12,863 nucleotides of DNA, from assembly GCA_945865355.1 (NCBI GenBank), contig CAMBDN010000049.1:1-12863 (forward strand), written 5' to 3'. Source of the DNA: Legionella genomosp. 1. GTDB lineage: Bacteria > Pseudomonadota > Gammaproteobacteria > Legionellales > Legionellaceae. Shown here piece after piece: positions 1 to 7,181 of the stretch. The stretch's first letter is position 1; every line of letters begins with the position of its first letter. A model generated the notes under the pieces. That model had not been told where the DNA came from and did not search any database. It was given only the letters and a program-made list of their open reading frames with translations. The translations under genes and the position numbers were made by a program.

Positions 1-30
1 CTTCTAGAATATGCAATTGAAGTGTCAGCC

Positions 31-516
31 ATGAAACATAAAGCGATTTATCCAGGTACATTCGATCCAGTAACGAACGGGCATATTGATATTATTACTA
101 GAGCTGCAAAACTATTTCCCGAGCTCGTTGTCGCCGTGGCGAGTAATACCGCCAAGCGTCCTTTTTTTAATTTGAGCCAGCGAATTGAGTTAGTACAGCA
201 GGCGGTAGGTGATTTACCAGGAGTGAGTGTCGTTGGCTTTGATAGCCTGCTGATTCATTTTGTGCATGAGCAAAAGGCTAGGGTTATTCTCCGTGGGTTA
301 CGTGCAATGTCTGATTTCGAATATGAATTCCAATTGGCCGGAATGAATCGTAAATTAGCAAAGCATGTAGAAACCATGTTTTTAACTCCCTCAGAAGATT
401 CAATGTTTATTTCATCAACGTTAGTACGAGAAATTGCAGTTTTTGGAGGCGATGTCACGGAGTTTGTTCCTGCAGTAGTTGTTAAAGCATTGCAAGAAAT
501 GAAAGCGAAGTCTTAA
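31..516 (+). CDS. coaD: Phosphopantetheine adenylyltransferase (PPAT)
   Basis: CoaD transfers AMP from ATP to 4'-phosphopantetheine, giving dephospho-CoA, the penultimate step of coenzyme A synthesis in the cytoplasm. The 161-residue length is normal for the family. Visible nucleotidyltransferase motifs are GTFDP (9-13), the TNGH box ending at H18, K42, the RGLR segment at 88-91 and ISSTLVR (127-133), which corresponds to the second nucleotide-binding motif. With the ATG at 31, these residues fall at the E. coli numbers (H18, K42, R88, R91), which favours this start over an in-frame GTG at 22. A modest TTGAAG at 17-22 could serve as ribosome binding site. The reading frame is open to the left edge, so an upstream gene may lie very close. 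The downstream gap of about 100 bp separates it from ggt. Confidence 0.97.
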   Translation: MKHKAIYPGTFDPVTNGHIDIITRAAKLFPELVVAVASNTAKRPFFNLSQRIELVQQAVGDLPGVSVVGFDSLLIHFVHEQKARVILRGLRAMSDFEYEFQLAGMNRKLAKHVETMFLTPSEDSMFISSTLVREIAVFGGDVTEFVPAVVVKALQEMKAKS

Positions 517-568
517 ATGCTGTTGTAACGAATTTACGATTAACAGCAGTGTTAAATTAAATCATGTA

Positions 569-582
569 GCACTTTATAGTGC
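569..582 (+). promoter_or_regulatory. Possible ggt promoter -10 box inside a small inverted repeat
   Basis: GCACT and AGTGC flank TTAT, and the arms plus loop contain TATAGT (575-580), a 5/6 match to a -10 box. The best -35 at 17-bp spacing is TTAAAT (552-557), which is poor. A separate 7-bp inverted repeat, TGCTGTT (518-524) with AACAGCA (542-548), follows the coaD stop but has no T-tract, so it is not a convincing terminator. This is a weak call. Confidence 0.3.
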
Positions 583-622
583 GAGGCGAAATACGGGCTC
601 ACTTCCTCAACGAGGCTCCATT

Positions 623-2362
623 ATGTTGAAATTCATAAAGAGGGTCATCAATAATATTTTTATTTGTGTATTGTTCTTTGTTATTTCATTATCAGCCAAT
701 AGTGCAATTTACGCAGAATTTCCACCAGGCTATGCAGTTGCCAGCGCTAATCCACTGGCCACCAACGCGGGACTTGAAATTTTGGCACAGGGTGGAAATG
801 CGTTTGACGCAGCGGTTGCGGTAAGCGCTGTACTCGCGGTGGTTGAGCCTTATCATTCAGGGCTGGGTGGCGGTGGGTTTTGGTTATTACATCAGGCAAA
901 AAGCAATAAGAATATTTTTATCGATGGCAGGGAGGTGGCTCCTGGTGCTGCCTCTAGAGGTATGTTTGTAGGAGCGGATGGCAAACTTATTCCCGAGTTA
1001 TCACTCAATGGAGGGAAGTCTATAGCAATTCCTGGAGAGCCGGCAGCTTTGGTTTTGATTGCTAAGCGCTATGGAAAGTTGCCATTAACTCAAACGCTTG
1101 CTCCAGCTATTCGGATTGCTGAGCAAGGTTTTATTGTTGATTACCATTATGATTCATTTATAAAAATGGGAGATAGGCTGCAACAATTGCAAAAATTCAA
1201 GGCTTCTGCGGCGGTATTTTTGCAGGATGGTAAACCTTATCAAATAGGTGCTCGCTTAATACAGCGTGATTTAGCAAATACCTTAAGTACTCTTGCCAAG
1301 CAAGGTCACAATGGGTTTTATCGTGGAGAGGTGGCAGAACGCTTGGTCTCTGCTGTAAATAGGGCAGGCGGTATATGGACTATACAGGATTTAGAAAACT
1401 ACCAGGTTAAGGTTCGAGAGCCTTTACGCGGCAAGTTTCATAATGTCGAGGTTATTACTGCTCCCCCCCCTTCTGCAGGTGGTGTTTCGTTGTTGACGAT
1501 GCTTAATATCTTAGCTGGATACCCATTGCACTCCTTGTCAAAGGCTCAATGGGTGCACTACTTAGTTGAGGCTATGCGCCTTTCGTATTGGCAACGCATG
1601 GAGTTATTAGCCGATCCAGATTTTGTGAATATTCCGTTGAAAAAAGTGTTGTCGATGGAGAATGCTAACAACTTGCGCAAATATATTTCTCCCAAGCAAG
1701 CAACCGACAGTTCGGCTTTACCAGAAAAAAAACTTGATGCGCCGGAAGGTGGTAATACAACACATTTCTCGATTATTGATAGTGAAGGCAATTGTGTTTC
1801 TGCTACGCTATCTATTAATTATATTTTTGGCTCTAGTGTTACTGCTGATGGTACCGGTGTGCTATTAAACGACGAGATGGATGATTTTGCCACATCGCCC
1901 GGTGAAAAGAATGTGTTTGGATTAGTCGGCGGTATGAATAATGCAATCGAGCCTGGTAAGCGCCCTTTATCCAGTATGACGCCAACCTTTCTAGAGACGG
2001 CTGACAGACGGGCAATCCTTGGAGTACCTGGAGGGAGTCGTATTCCAACAATGGTTTTATTATCGACACTTGTTTTTAGCGACTCATTCGGAGCAATTAG
2101 TATGGTATCGGCGATGCGTTTTCATCATCAATATTTGCCGGATATATTACAGTTTGAACCGGATACATTTCCTTCTGCTTTACAAGCTCAGTTAAAAGAT
2201 ATGGGCTATCGTCTTGCACCTTTAGAGCAGTATTACGGCGATATGCAAGCGATCACGTGGGATCGAAAGACCAATCTTTTAACCGCGGCATCTGATCCTA
2301 GACGTATAGGCCAGGGCACTGTAGTTGGGAAGCCGCTCACGGGGTATGGATCACAACACTAA
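623..2362 (+). CDS. ggt: Gamma-glutamyltranspeptidase, exported
   Basis: GGT hydrolyses or transfers the gamma-glutamyl group of glutathione and related compounds, normally in the periplasm. The first 31 residues form a signal peptide: a basic start, a hydrophobic stretch, then a likely cleavage after SAIYA. The 579-residue precursor is the family's usual length and should self-cleave before the first Thr of GGNTTHFS (T379), giving large and small subunits. Other family landmarks are the substrate-binding arginine in DGREVAP (R103), LLNDEMDDF (414-422), PLSSM (448-452) and GGSRI (470-474, oxyanion glycines). The GGLVGG-type segment before PLSSM suggests that the lid loop is kept. The start is supported by GAGG at 612-615. 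That GAGG could pair with CCTC at 606-609 in a small hairpin. A run of eight C at 1463-1470 encodes part of the conserved PPPS stretch. The stop overlaps the stop of the convergent acyltransferase gene by 4 bp. Confidence 0.96.
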   Translation: MLKFIKRVINNIFICVLFFVISLSANSAIYAEFPPGYAVASANPLATNAGLEILAQGGNAFDAAVAVSAVLAVVEPYHSGLGGGGFWLLHQAKSNKNIFIDGREVAPGAASRGMFVGADGKLIPELSLNGGKSIAIPGEPAALVLIAKRYGKLPLTQTLAPAIRIAEQGFIVDYHYDSFIKMGDRLQQLQKFKASAAVFLQDGKPYQIGARLIQRDLANTLSTLAKQGHNGFYRGEVAERLVSAVNRAGGIWTIQDLENYQVKVREPLRGKFHNVEVITAPPPSAGGVSLLTMLNILAGYPLHSLSKAQWVHYLVEAMRLSYWQRMELLADPDFVNIPLKKVLSMENANNLRKYISPKQATDSSALPEKKLDAPEGGNTTHFSIIDSEGNCVSATLSINYIFGSSVTADGTGVLLNDEMDDFATSPGEKNVFGLVGGMNNAIEPGKRPLSSMTPTFLETADRRAILGVPGGSRIPTMVLLSTLVFSDSFGAISMVSAMRFHHQYLPDILQFEPDTFPSALQAQLKDMGYRLAPLEQYYGDMQAITWDRKTNLLTAASDPRRIGQGTVVGKPLTGYGSQH

Positions 2363-3087
2363 GGTTCTACCATTCCCTTAATCGATTGAAAAACCTCATC
2401 AATCAATTCATCTTTATTTTCAAGGGTAAATTTAGACGCATCGACGGGTTTCCCAATGCGTATTTCAGCGGTTTGATTTAGGTTGAACTGCGAAGTACGT
2501 GCCGGCAATATATGGTACGCACCACGTATACCAATTGGAATGATGGTTGCGTTAGCATTAATTGCGGTGATAAAACCGCCTTTTTTAAATGGTGCAATTT
2601 TCCCATCGTTCGATCGAGTTCCTTCCGGGGCAATCCATATTACAATCCCACTATTTAACAGTTGTTGTACGGCTTGCAAATCTCTAATAGCCTGTCGCCG
2701 ATTTTTACGGTCAATAAATGGAAATTCAGCCGCTGTCATCCCTTTGCCAACAATGGGGATTTTTGACATTTCACTTTTAGCAAGCATGCGTATTGAATGG
2801 TTAGGATATGCGTGCAAGCTAAGAGGTATATCATAGAGGCTTGTGTGGTTGCACATAATGATAGTTGGCTGGCCAGGTTGTGGCTCGACGTTATAGGGGT
2901 TAATTATTTTACAATTTACTTTGACCAGATTAAGAATACGGTTTTCCCAAATATGAAGGGTTTTATCAACCCATGGGCGATTGATAGTACTAAAAAGCCG
3001 CATTAATACGGCGCGGCCAGTCGTATTGATCGTGTAGATGGCTGATAAAAATATTATCCATAAGGTGCGAAGCTTACTGACTTTCAT
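2359..3087 (-). CDS. plsC: PlsC-type 1-acyl-sn-glycerol-3-phosphate acyltransferase
   Basis: A lysophospholipid acyltransferase that probably makes phosphatidic acid from lysophosphatidic acid at the inner membrane. The 242-residue protein has one N-terminal hydrophobic segment (about 9-32). The four family blocks appear in order: NHTSLYD (80-86, the catalytic NHx4D), FPFIDR (122-127), EGTRS (155-159, phosphate binding) and PIGIRG (184-189). The start is the first ATG, and its ribosome binding site is weak. The gene is transcribed toward ggt, and the two stop codons share CTAA, leaving no room for a terminator. A candidate promoter lies about 35 bp upstream. The family is clear from the motifs, but substrate specificity within the PlsC superfamily cannot be read from sequence. 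A role alongside the nearby desaturase in membrane lipid synthesis is inference. Confidence 0.9.
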   Translation of the reverse strand: MKVSKLRTLWIIFLSAIYTINTTGRAVLMRLFSTINRPWVDKTLHIWENRILNLVKVNCKIINPYNVEPQPGQPTIIMCNHTSLYDIPLSLHAYPNHSIRMLAKSEMSKIPIVGKGMTAAEFPFIDRKNRRQAIRDLQAVQQLLNSGIVIWIAPEGTRSNDGKIAPFKKGGFITAINANATIIPIGIRGAYHILPARTSQFNLNQTAEIRIGKPVDASKFTLENKDELIDEVFQSIKGMVEP

Positions 3088-3119
3088 AATTTCACAATAT
3101 GCTAATCAATTAGATTCTG

Positions 3120-3148
3120 ATGATACTGCAAGCGCTTGTGGTTGCAAA
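3120..3148 (-). promoter_or_regulatory. Candidate promoter/operator of the acyltransferase gene
   Basis: On the minus strand, TTTGCA (3143-3148) and TATCAT (3120-3125, 5/6 to the -10 consensus) are 17 bp apart. The spacer contains the perfect palindrome CAAGCGCTTG (3129-3138). A wider inverted repeat, TGCAAGC (3127-3133) and GCTTGCA (3157-3163), brackets the -35 box. This arrangement would suit repressor control. The promoter call rests on consensus matching only. Confidence 0.4.
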
Positions 3149-3206
3149 CAATAAATGCTTGCAATAATCGTCAGGAAACTACTTTAGTAAAATAAGGAGT
3201 GAAGTT

Positions 3207-4034
3207 TTAGGACTCAATCCATGGCTGACATTGCGGGCAAAATGCAGAGTTTCTGCCAGCAATAACAATGGCTTTAATGATCGCGTTGCAGGTATAACAT
3301 GCTTTATTTTGTCGGCCATAGACCTTCAGTTCATTCGAAAAATAACCCGGTTTTCCATCGGCGGCATAGAAATCACGTAGTGTCGTGCCGCCGACTGTGA
3401 TGGCTTGTTGCAGTACGCGCTTGATCTGATCACACAGACGGGTCATTTGCTCATTAGTAAGCATTTTTGCGGCTGTTTTAGGGTGAATTCCCGCCAAAAA
3501 TAGACTTTCTGCCGCATAAATATTACCGACTCCTACTACTATTTGATTATTCATGATGAAGGTTTTAATAGGTTGAGACTTGTTTGTGGCTTGATGGTGC
3601 AAATTATCGCCATTAAATTCTTTTGTTAATGGTTCTGGACCTAAATGACTTAATAATCGGTGAGATAATGGGGGCTCGATGATATAGAGCCATAAGCCAA
3701 ATCGGCGAGGATCGTTATAACGTAATATTTTGCCGTTAGCTAAACATAAGTCTACATGGTCGTGTTTACCCGCAGGAGCATCTGCGTTGACGATTCGTAA
3801 ATGACCAGACATACCCAGATGAATGAGTAAATGAGCGTCGGCTAAGTCCAGCAGCAAATATTTTGCTCGACGGGAAATATTTCGCACTACCTTGCCCGAA
3901 CATAGCGTGCTGAGCTTGGGGGTAATCGGCAATCGTAACTGTGGTTGGCGTACGGTTGCTCCTAGAATGCGCTGATTAATCAGATGAGGACTAATCCCAC
4001 GCTTGGTTGTTTCAATTTCAGGTAGTTCTGGCAT
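3207..4034 (-). CDS. mutM: Formamidopyrimidine-DNA glycosylase (Fpg/MutM)
   Basis: MutM removes 8-oxoguanine and formamidopyrimidines and cuts the abasic site by beta,delta-elimination. At 275 residues it is close to family length. It begins MPELPE, so the catalytic Pro2 and Glu3 are present after Met removal. K58 sits in the conserved RRAKYLLL segment, GVGNIYA (168-174) carries the conserved Asn, and NDPRRFG (107-113) is the usual helix-loop region. The C-terminus has the zinc finger C246-x2-C249-x16-C266-x2-C269 with R261 between the cysteine pairs. A good AGAAGGG ribosome binding site precedes the ATG. A 22-bp gap to the small membrane protein gene upstream suggests co-transcription. No clear terminator follows. 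All key residues are intact, so an active enzyme is expected. Confidence 0.97.
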   Translation of the reverse strand: MPELPEIETTKRGISPHLINQRILGATVRQPQLRLPITPKLSTLCSGKVVRNISRRAKYLLLDLADAHLLIHLGMSGHLRIVNADAPAGKHDHVDLCLANGKILRYNDPRRFGLWLYIIEPPLSHRLLSHLGPEPLTKEFNGDNLHHQATNKSQPIKTFIMNNQIVVGVGNIYAAESLFLAGIHPKTAAKMLTNEQMTRLCDQIKRVLQQAITVGGTTLRDFYAADGKPGYFSNELKVYGRQNKACYTCNAIIKAIVIAGRNSAFCPQCQPWIES

Positions 4035-4056
4035 GTATCCCTTCTACAAATGATTT

Positions 4057-4287
4057 TTATTTTATATCTTTATGTTCGATAACGCGGCCTTCCTTTTTTT
4101 CCGGTGCTTCTGAAGGAAATAAAAAATTTTTAACGACCATTCCAATCCAGATGATACCACCGAGGACAAGACCCCAGATCAATACGTACGATACCATAAT
4201 GAATAGACCGATAATCAAAGCGATAGCTACGCCCAAAACGATGAATGGTAGCAATTGTTCGAAAAGTTCTTTTATTTTAGTATTCAT
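4057..4287 (-). CDS. Small membrane protein, two transmembrane helices
   Basis: I do not recognise a named family. The 76-residue product has a short amphipathic N-terminus (MNTKIKELFEQLLPF), then two closely spaced hydrophobic segments (about 13-32 and 34-53). A charged tail follows, rich in Lys and Glu (about 59-76). This suggests a helical hairpin in the inner membrane with both ends on the same side. The ribosome binding site is weak: GGG lies about 7-9 nt before the ATG. It is upstream of mutM on the same strand with 22 bp between them, so the two probably form one transcript from the promoter predicted at 4331-4359. Protein-like composition and tight linkage to mutM support a real gene. 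Function is unknown, and nothing ties it to DNA repair. Confidence 0.75.
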   Translation of the reverse strand: MNTKIKELFEQLLPFIVLGVAIALIIGLFIMVSYVLIWGLVLGGIIWIGMVVKNFLFPSEAPEKKEGRVIEHKDIK

Positions 4288-4330
4288 GATATGCCCAGAT
4301 CCCGTTGTCTATTAGAAGAGAATTAAAAAA

Positions 4331-4359
4331 ATTATCATGCACAAAAAGTTTTGGCGCAA
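4331..4359 (-). promoter_or_regulatory. Candidate promoter for the membrane protein-mutM transcript
   Basis: On the minus strand, TTGCGC (4354-4359) and GATAAT (4331-4336, 5/6 to consensus) are separated by exactly 17 bp. Transcription would start near 4324, giving a leader of about 37 nt before the ATG at 4287. The -35 box is poor (3/6), so confidence is moderate. Confidence 0.4.
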
Positions 4360-4370
4360 CACGAAGTGTG

Positions 4371-4408
4371 CAAAATGTGGTATTATGTTAATAGTAGTAG
4401 ACATTTTG
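4371..4408. repeat. 8-bp inverted repeat with nested direct repeat in a divergent promoter region
   Basis: CAAAATGT (4371-4378) and ACATTTTG (4401-4408) are perfect inverted copies 30 bp apart, close to three helical turns. TGTGGTA is also repeated directly at 4376-4382 and 4406-4412. The short palindrome ACACGAAGTGT (4360-4370) abuts the left arm. These lie between the divergent mutM and desaturase transcripts and could be regulator sites, but I cannot match them to a known operator. The rest of 4409-4554 shows no convincing promoter; TTGCCA (4447) with TCCAAT 18 bp on is the best weak candidate. Confidence 0.4.
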
Positions 4409-4554
4409 TGGTAAATCAGTAGTTGCCGCAATGTATTGTTAGGTTATTGCCAGTTTAACATGTTCTGTGTTCCAATAAGTGCAATAATTGATCTGCTTAG
4501 TTACTTAAATTGATTCACGCGGTGGGTCGGTAAATAATTTAAATGGAGGAAGCT

Positions 4555-5736
4555 ATGCTTTTTGGGTTTTTAAACTTGTCGTTCTGGGGTTATGTGATAG
4601 CAACAGTTGTGCTAACACAAATAACCATCGCTTCGGTTACAATTTATTTGCATCGTCATCAGACCCATCGAGCGTTGACATTGCATCCAATTATCAGTCA
4701 TTTCTTTCGTTTTTGGCTTTGGCTGACAACGGGCATGGTTACTGCAGAATGGGTTGCCATACATCGTAAACATCATGCGACGACTGATGAGGAAGGGGAT
4801 CCACATAGTCCTGTCGTACTCGGCTTGAAAAAGGTTTTTTGGCAAGGTGCGGAATTATATCGGCATGCGTCCAATAATCGTGAATTGGTCGAAAAGTATT
4901 CACATGGCACGCCCGATGATTGGATTGAGCGTAATCTATATACGCGTCACTCTGCTCGGGGTATCTTATTAATGCTCCTTATCGATGTGTTTTTATTTGG
5001 CGTCCCAGGTATTTCAATTTGGGCTATTCAAATGATGTGGATTCCTGTTTGGGCCGCTGGTGTTGTTAATGGGATAGGACATTATTGGGGTTATCGTAAT
5101 TTTGAGTGTCCCGATGCGGCAACTAACGTTTTTCCTTGGGGATTTTGGATTGGTGGAGAAGAGTTGCACAATAATCATCATACCTTTGCCTCTTCTGCCA
5201 AATTCTCAGTCAAATGGTGGGAGTTTGATTTGGGTTGGATGTATATCCGTTGTTTATGTTTATTAGGCTTAGCACGCGTCAAAAAATTGCCACCTCAATT
5301 GGCAACGCAAGAAGGTAAATTGCAAGTTGATCTAGATACTGTCAAAGCGGTGATAGGTAATCGCTTCCAAGTTATGTCAGATTATTACAAACGTGTGGCT
5401 CGCCCCATTTTGCGTCAAGTCAAACAAAGCGATGTTGAAAATGAAGTTGATAGAAAACTATTTCAACGGGCCGGTACTTTACTTCGGCGACAAGAAGATT
5501 TGCTTTCGCCACGCGCCAACACAAGGCTGCAAGCGTTATTAGATCGTTACGAACAATTGCGCGTTGTTTACAGCTATCGCCAATCGCTACAAAATATATG
5601 GCTAAAAACGGCGGCATCTCAAAAAGAACTGATTGATGCATTACAACAGTGGTGCAAGCAGGCAGAAGAATCTGGACTTGATGTACTTCGCCAATTTGCG
5701 CTGCAATTAAAAGGTTATGTGCCTGCTGTGAAATAA
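4555..5736 (+). CDS. desA: Membrane fatty acid desaturase, DesA-like (acyl-lipid delta-9 type)
   Basis: A di-iron integral membrane desaturase, expected to insert a double bond into acyl chains of existing phospholipids. Three histidine clusters are present: HRHQTH (33-38), HRKHH (70-74) and HNNHH (205-209) within GGEELHNNHH. Hydrophobic segments occur around 8-30, 47-65 and 135-175. The core closely resembles, from memory, Pseudomonas aeruginosa DesA in TGMVTAEWVAIHRKHH and GHYWGYRNFECPDA. Residues from about 255 to the end (393) are a charged, helix-rich cytoplasmic extension. I chose ATG 4555 over the in-frame ATG at 4543 because GGAGGA (4545-4550) would be its Shine-Dalgarno sequence and overlaps the earlier codon. 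The gene stands alone, with a divergent promoter region upstream and a strong terminator after it. Exact substrate and regiospecificity are inferred. Confidence 0.92.
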   Translation: MLFGFLNLSFWGYVIATVVLTQITIASVTIYLHRHQTHRALTLHPIISHFFRFWLWLTTGMVTAEWVAIHRKHHATTDEEGDPHSPVVLGLKKVFWQGAELYRHASNNRELVEKYSHGTPDDWIERNLYTRHSARGILLMLLIDVFLFGVPGISIWAIQMMWIPVWAAGVVNGIGHYWGYRNFECPDAATNVFPWGFWIGGEELHNNHHTFASSAKFSVKWWEFDLGWMYIRCLCLLGLARVKKLPPQLATQEGKLQVDLDTVKAVIGNRFQVMSDYYKRVARPILRQVKQSDVENEVDRKLFQRAGTLLRRQEDLLSPRANTRLQALLDRYEQLRVVYSYRQSLQNIWLKTAASQKELIDALQQWCKQAEESGLDVLRQFALQLKGYVPAVK

Positions 5737-5759
5737 GCTTAAGGCTATTGGAACCCTAG

Positions 5760-5795
5760 CCCGTGTGGATCTTTGTTTCATACGGGTTTTTTTTT
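5760..5795 (+). terminator. Rho-independent terminator after the desaturase gene
   Basis: CCCGTGTG (5760-5767) pairs with CATACGGG (5779-5786) as an 8-bp stem with one G-U pair and an 11-nt loop. Nine T follow directly (5787-5795). It begins 24 bp after the desaturase stop. This is a textbook intrinsic terminator. Confidence 0.9.
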
Positions 5796-5821
5796 GTATG
5801 ACTCATCGTCTACTCAGGTTA

Positions 5822-5850
5822 TTGACATTACCTTTCATTTGTTTTGTAGT
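5822..5850 (+). promoter_or_regulatory. Sigma-70-like promoter for phbB-phaR
   Basis: An exact TTGACA (5822-5827), a 17-bp spacer and TGTAGT (5845-5850, 4/6) lie just after the desaturase terminator. Transcription would start near 5857, leaving a leader of about 70 nt that contains the 5872-5899 hairpin. GCAGCTAGCAA (5855-5865) overlaps the predicted start and is a possible PhaR site, because a similar element sits at the same place in the phasin promoter. Confidence 0.6.
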
Positions 5851-5871
5851 AATAGCAGCTAGCAATAATCC

Positions 5872-5899
5872 AAAAAAATCAGGATGTTGTGATTTTTTT
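5872..5899. repeat. 10-bp A/T-tract hairpin in the phbB leader
   Basis: A7 followed by TCA (5872-5881) and TGA followed by T7 (5890-5899) form a perfect 10-bp stem around an 8-nt loop. CC before and GG after can extend it across a small bulge. It lies between the phbB promoter and the Shine-Dalgarno sequence, ending 17 nt before GGAG. The stem is mostly A-U and weak, but it resembles a bidirectional terminator core and could modulate expression. Confidence 0.6.
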
Positions 5900-5928
5900 T
5901 CGGGATCATTAATAATGGAGTGAGCATC

Positions 5929-6669
5929 ATGGAGCGAATGGTCGCTATTGTTACGGGTGGTACAGGTGGAATAGGTTCTGCAATATGCCGACGAATGGCC
6001 GCGAATTATCAAGTCGTTGCCTGCTATTTCAAGAATGGTAACCATGAAGAGGCAAAACAATGGCAGGCAGCGCAGAAAGCCGATGGTTTTGATATTGATA
6101 TCTTTTATGCTGATATAGTTAACTTTGATGATTGTGAAAAACTGGTCGCATTGGTGAAGGAGAGGTACGGGCGTATTGATGTATTGGTAAATAACGCAGG
6201 GATTACCTGTGACGTGAGCTTAAAAAAAATGTCCTCTCTACAATGGCAGCAGGTTATTGATGCTAATTTGACGAGTGTTTTCAACGTGACTCATCACGTA
6301 TTACCGATAATGTTGGAAAGAGAATATGGGCGCATTATCAGCATTTCATCGATCAATGGCCGAAAGGGGCAGTTTGGTCAATGCAATTATGCAGCCAGCA
6401 AGGCGGCCTTATTCGGGTTTAGTAAAAGTTTGGCACAAGAGGTCGCAACGAAAGGAATTACCGTAAATACCATTTCCCCTGGGTATGTTGATACGCCCAT
6501 GTTGACTGCTGTAAAAGAAGAGGTGTTACAAGCAATTATTGCTAAAATTCCAGTTGGCCGATTGGGTCATCCCGAAGAAATTGCGCATGCTGTCGCTTTT
6601 TTGTCAGCCCCTGAGTCAGGGTTCGTGACGGGTGCTAATTTGGACATTAACGGTGGACAATACATGTAG
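5929..6669 (+). CDS. phbB: Acetoacetyl-CoA reductase, NADPH-dependent
   Basis: PhbB (PhaB) reduces acetoacetyl-CoA to (R)-3-hydroxybutyryl-CoA, the monomer for PHB synthase. It is a classical short-chain dehydrogenase: the cofactor motif TGGTGGIG is near the N-terminus, NNAGIT is mid-protein, and the catalytic Ser-Tyr-Lys lies in ISSINGRKGQFGQ followed by NYAASK. The GQFGQ stretch, LAQEVATKGITVNTISPGY and NGGQYM at the C-terminus match the PhbB branch rather than FabG. I chose ATG 5929 because GGAG (5917-5920) is 8 nt upstream and the resulting 246 residues equal the family length. The alternatives are GTG 5920, which overlaps that GGAG, and ATG 5938. phaR follows after 13 bp. No thiolase gene is beside it, which is unusual for PHB clusters but known in others. 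Confidence 0.95.
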   Translation: MERMVAIVTGGTGGIGSAICRRMAANYQVVACYFKNGNHEEAKQWQAAQKADGFDIDIFYADIVNFDDCEKLVALVKERYGRIDVLVNNAGITCDVSLKKMSSLQWQQVIDANLTSVFNVTHHVLPIMLEREYGRIISISSINGRKGQFGQCNYAASKAALFGFSKSLAQEVATKGITVNTISPGYVDTPMLTAVKEEVLQAIIAKIPVGRLGHPEEIAHAVAFLSAPESGFVTGANLDINGGQYM

Positions 6670-6682
6670 GTATTCATATAAG

Positions 6683-7096
6683 ATGAGTCGACTAATTAAA
6701 AAATATAAAAATCGTAGATTGTACGATACTGAGAAAAGCCAATATATTACTGTGGATGATCTGCAACATTATGTTGTTGATGGTATACCTTTTCGAGTTG
6801 AAGATTCTACGAGTAAAGCGGACATAACCAATGCAACCTTGCTGCAAATTCTTGTTGAAATGGAAGAAGGACCAACAAAATTTCTGTCATCAGATATATT
6901 AAGGCAATTGATATCCTTAGCGCATCATCCGATGAGTCAGTCATTTAAAGTATTGTTAGGGCAGATGGTTGCGACGATAGAAAATCAAACCCAAGCGAGT
7001 CCCTATATGAGTGACTTCAAACAAGCCACAGAGACATGGAACAAGCAGTTGCAGCAAATGACCAGCCAGTGGCAAGCGCTTTTTCAGAGTAAATGA
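6683..7096 (+). CDS. phaR: Polyhydroxyalkanoate synthesis repressor PhaR
   Basis: PhaR is a DNA-binding regulator that also binds PHB. It represses phasin genes, and often itself, until polymer granules titrate it away. Residues 1-65 are the DNA-binding domain, with KKYKNRRLYDT (6-16), SQYITVDDL and DITNATLLQILVEME (47-61). The PHB-accumulation domain follows (about 66-105), and the last 30 residues are Gln-rich and probably helical. The 137 residues are shorter than the well-studied Ralstonia protein, mainly at the C-terminus. The start is ATG 6683, where the family homology begins; an in-frame ATG at 6632 lies inside phbB and is rejected. The ribosome binding site is poor, so translation may be coupled to phbB, whose stop is 13 bp upstream. 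The phasin gene immediately downstream is the expected target. Confidence 0.93.
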   Translation: MSRLIKKYKNRRLYDTEKSQYITVDDLQHYVVDGIPFRVEDSTSKADITNATLLQILVEMEEGPTKFLSSDILRQLISLAHHPMSQSFKVLLGQMVATIENQTQASPYMSDFKQATETWNKQLQQMTSQWQALFQSK

Positions 7097-7135
7097 GCCA
7101 TTTATGGTGCGATGCAAAAAAAGGTATCGTTTTTC

Positions 7136-7181
7136 TTGACAATCCCTAGGAAGAAAACATACACTTAAATTGTGCAGTGCA
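7136..7181 (+). promoter_or_regulatory. Phasin promoter with candidate PhaR operator
   Basis: An exact TTGACA (7136-7141) is followed 18 bp later by TACACT (7160-7165, 4/6), placing the start near 7172. TGCA-G-TGCA (7173-7181) overlaps that start; the longer GCAGTGCAA (7174-7182) resembles the element at the phbB start. PhaR proteins in other bacteria are known to bind TGC/GCA-rich dyads near phasin promoters. Assigning this site to PhaR is inference. Confidence 0.5.

Noticed and set aside
517..622. Possible terminator or riboswitch between coaD and ggt
   Set aside because: The 7-bp inverted repeat has a long loop and no T-tract, and I see no recognisable riboswitch core.
4543..4554. Upstream in-frame ATG for the desaturase
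   Set aside because: Its codon overlaps the GGAGGA that is ideally placed for ATG 4555, and it has no ribosome binding site of its own.
6632..6682. Upstream in-frame ATG for phaR inside phbB
   Set aside because: PhaR family similarity begins at MSRLIKKYKNRR (6683), and the extra residues are out-of-frame phbB sequence.
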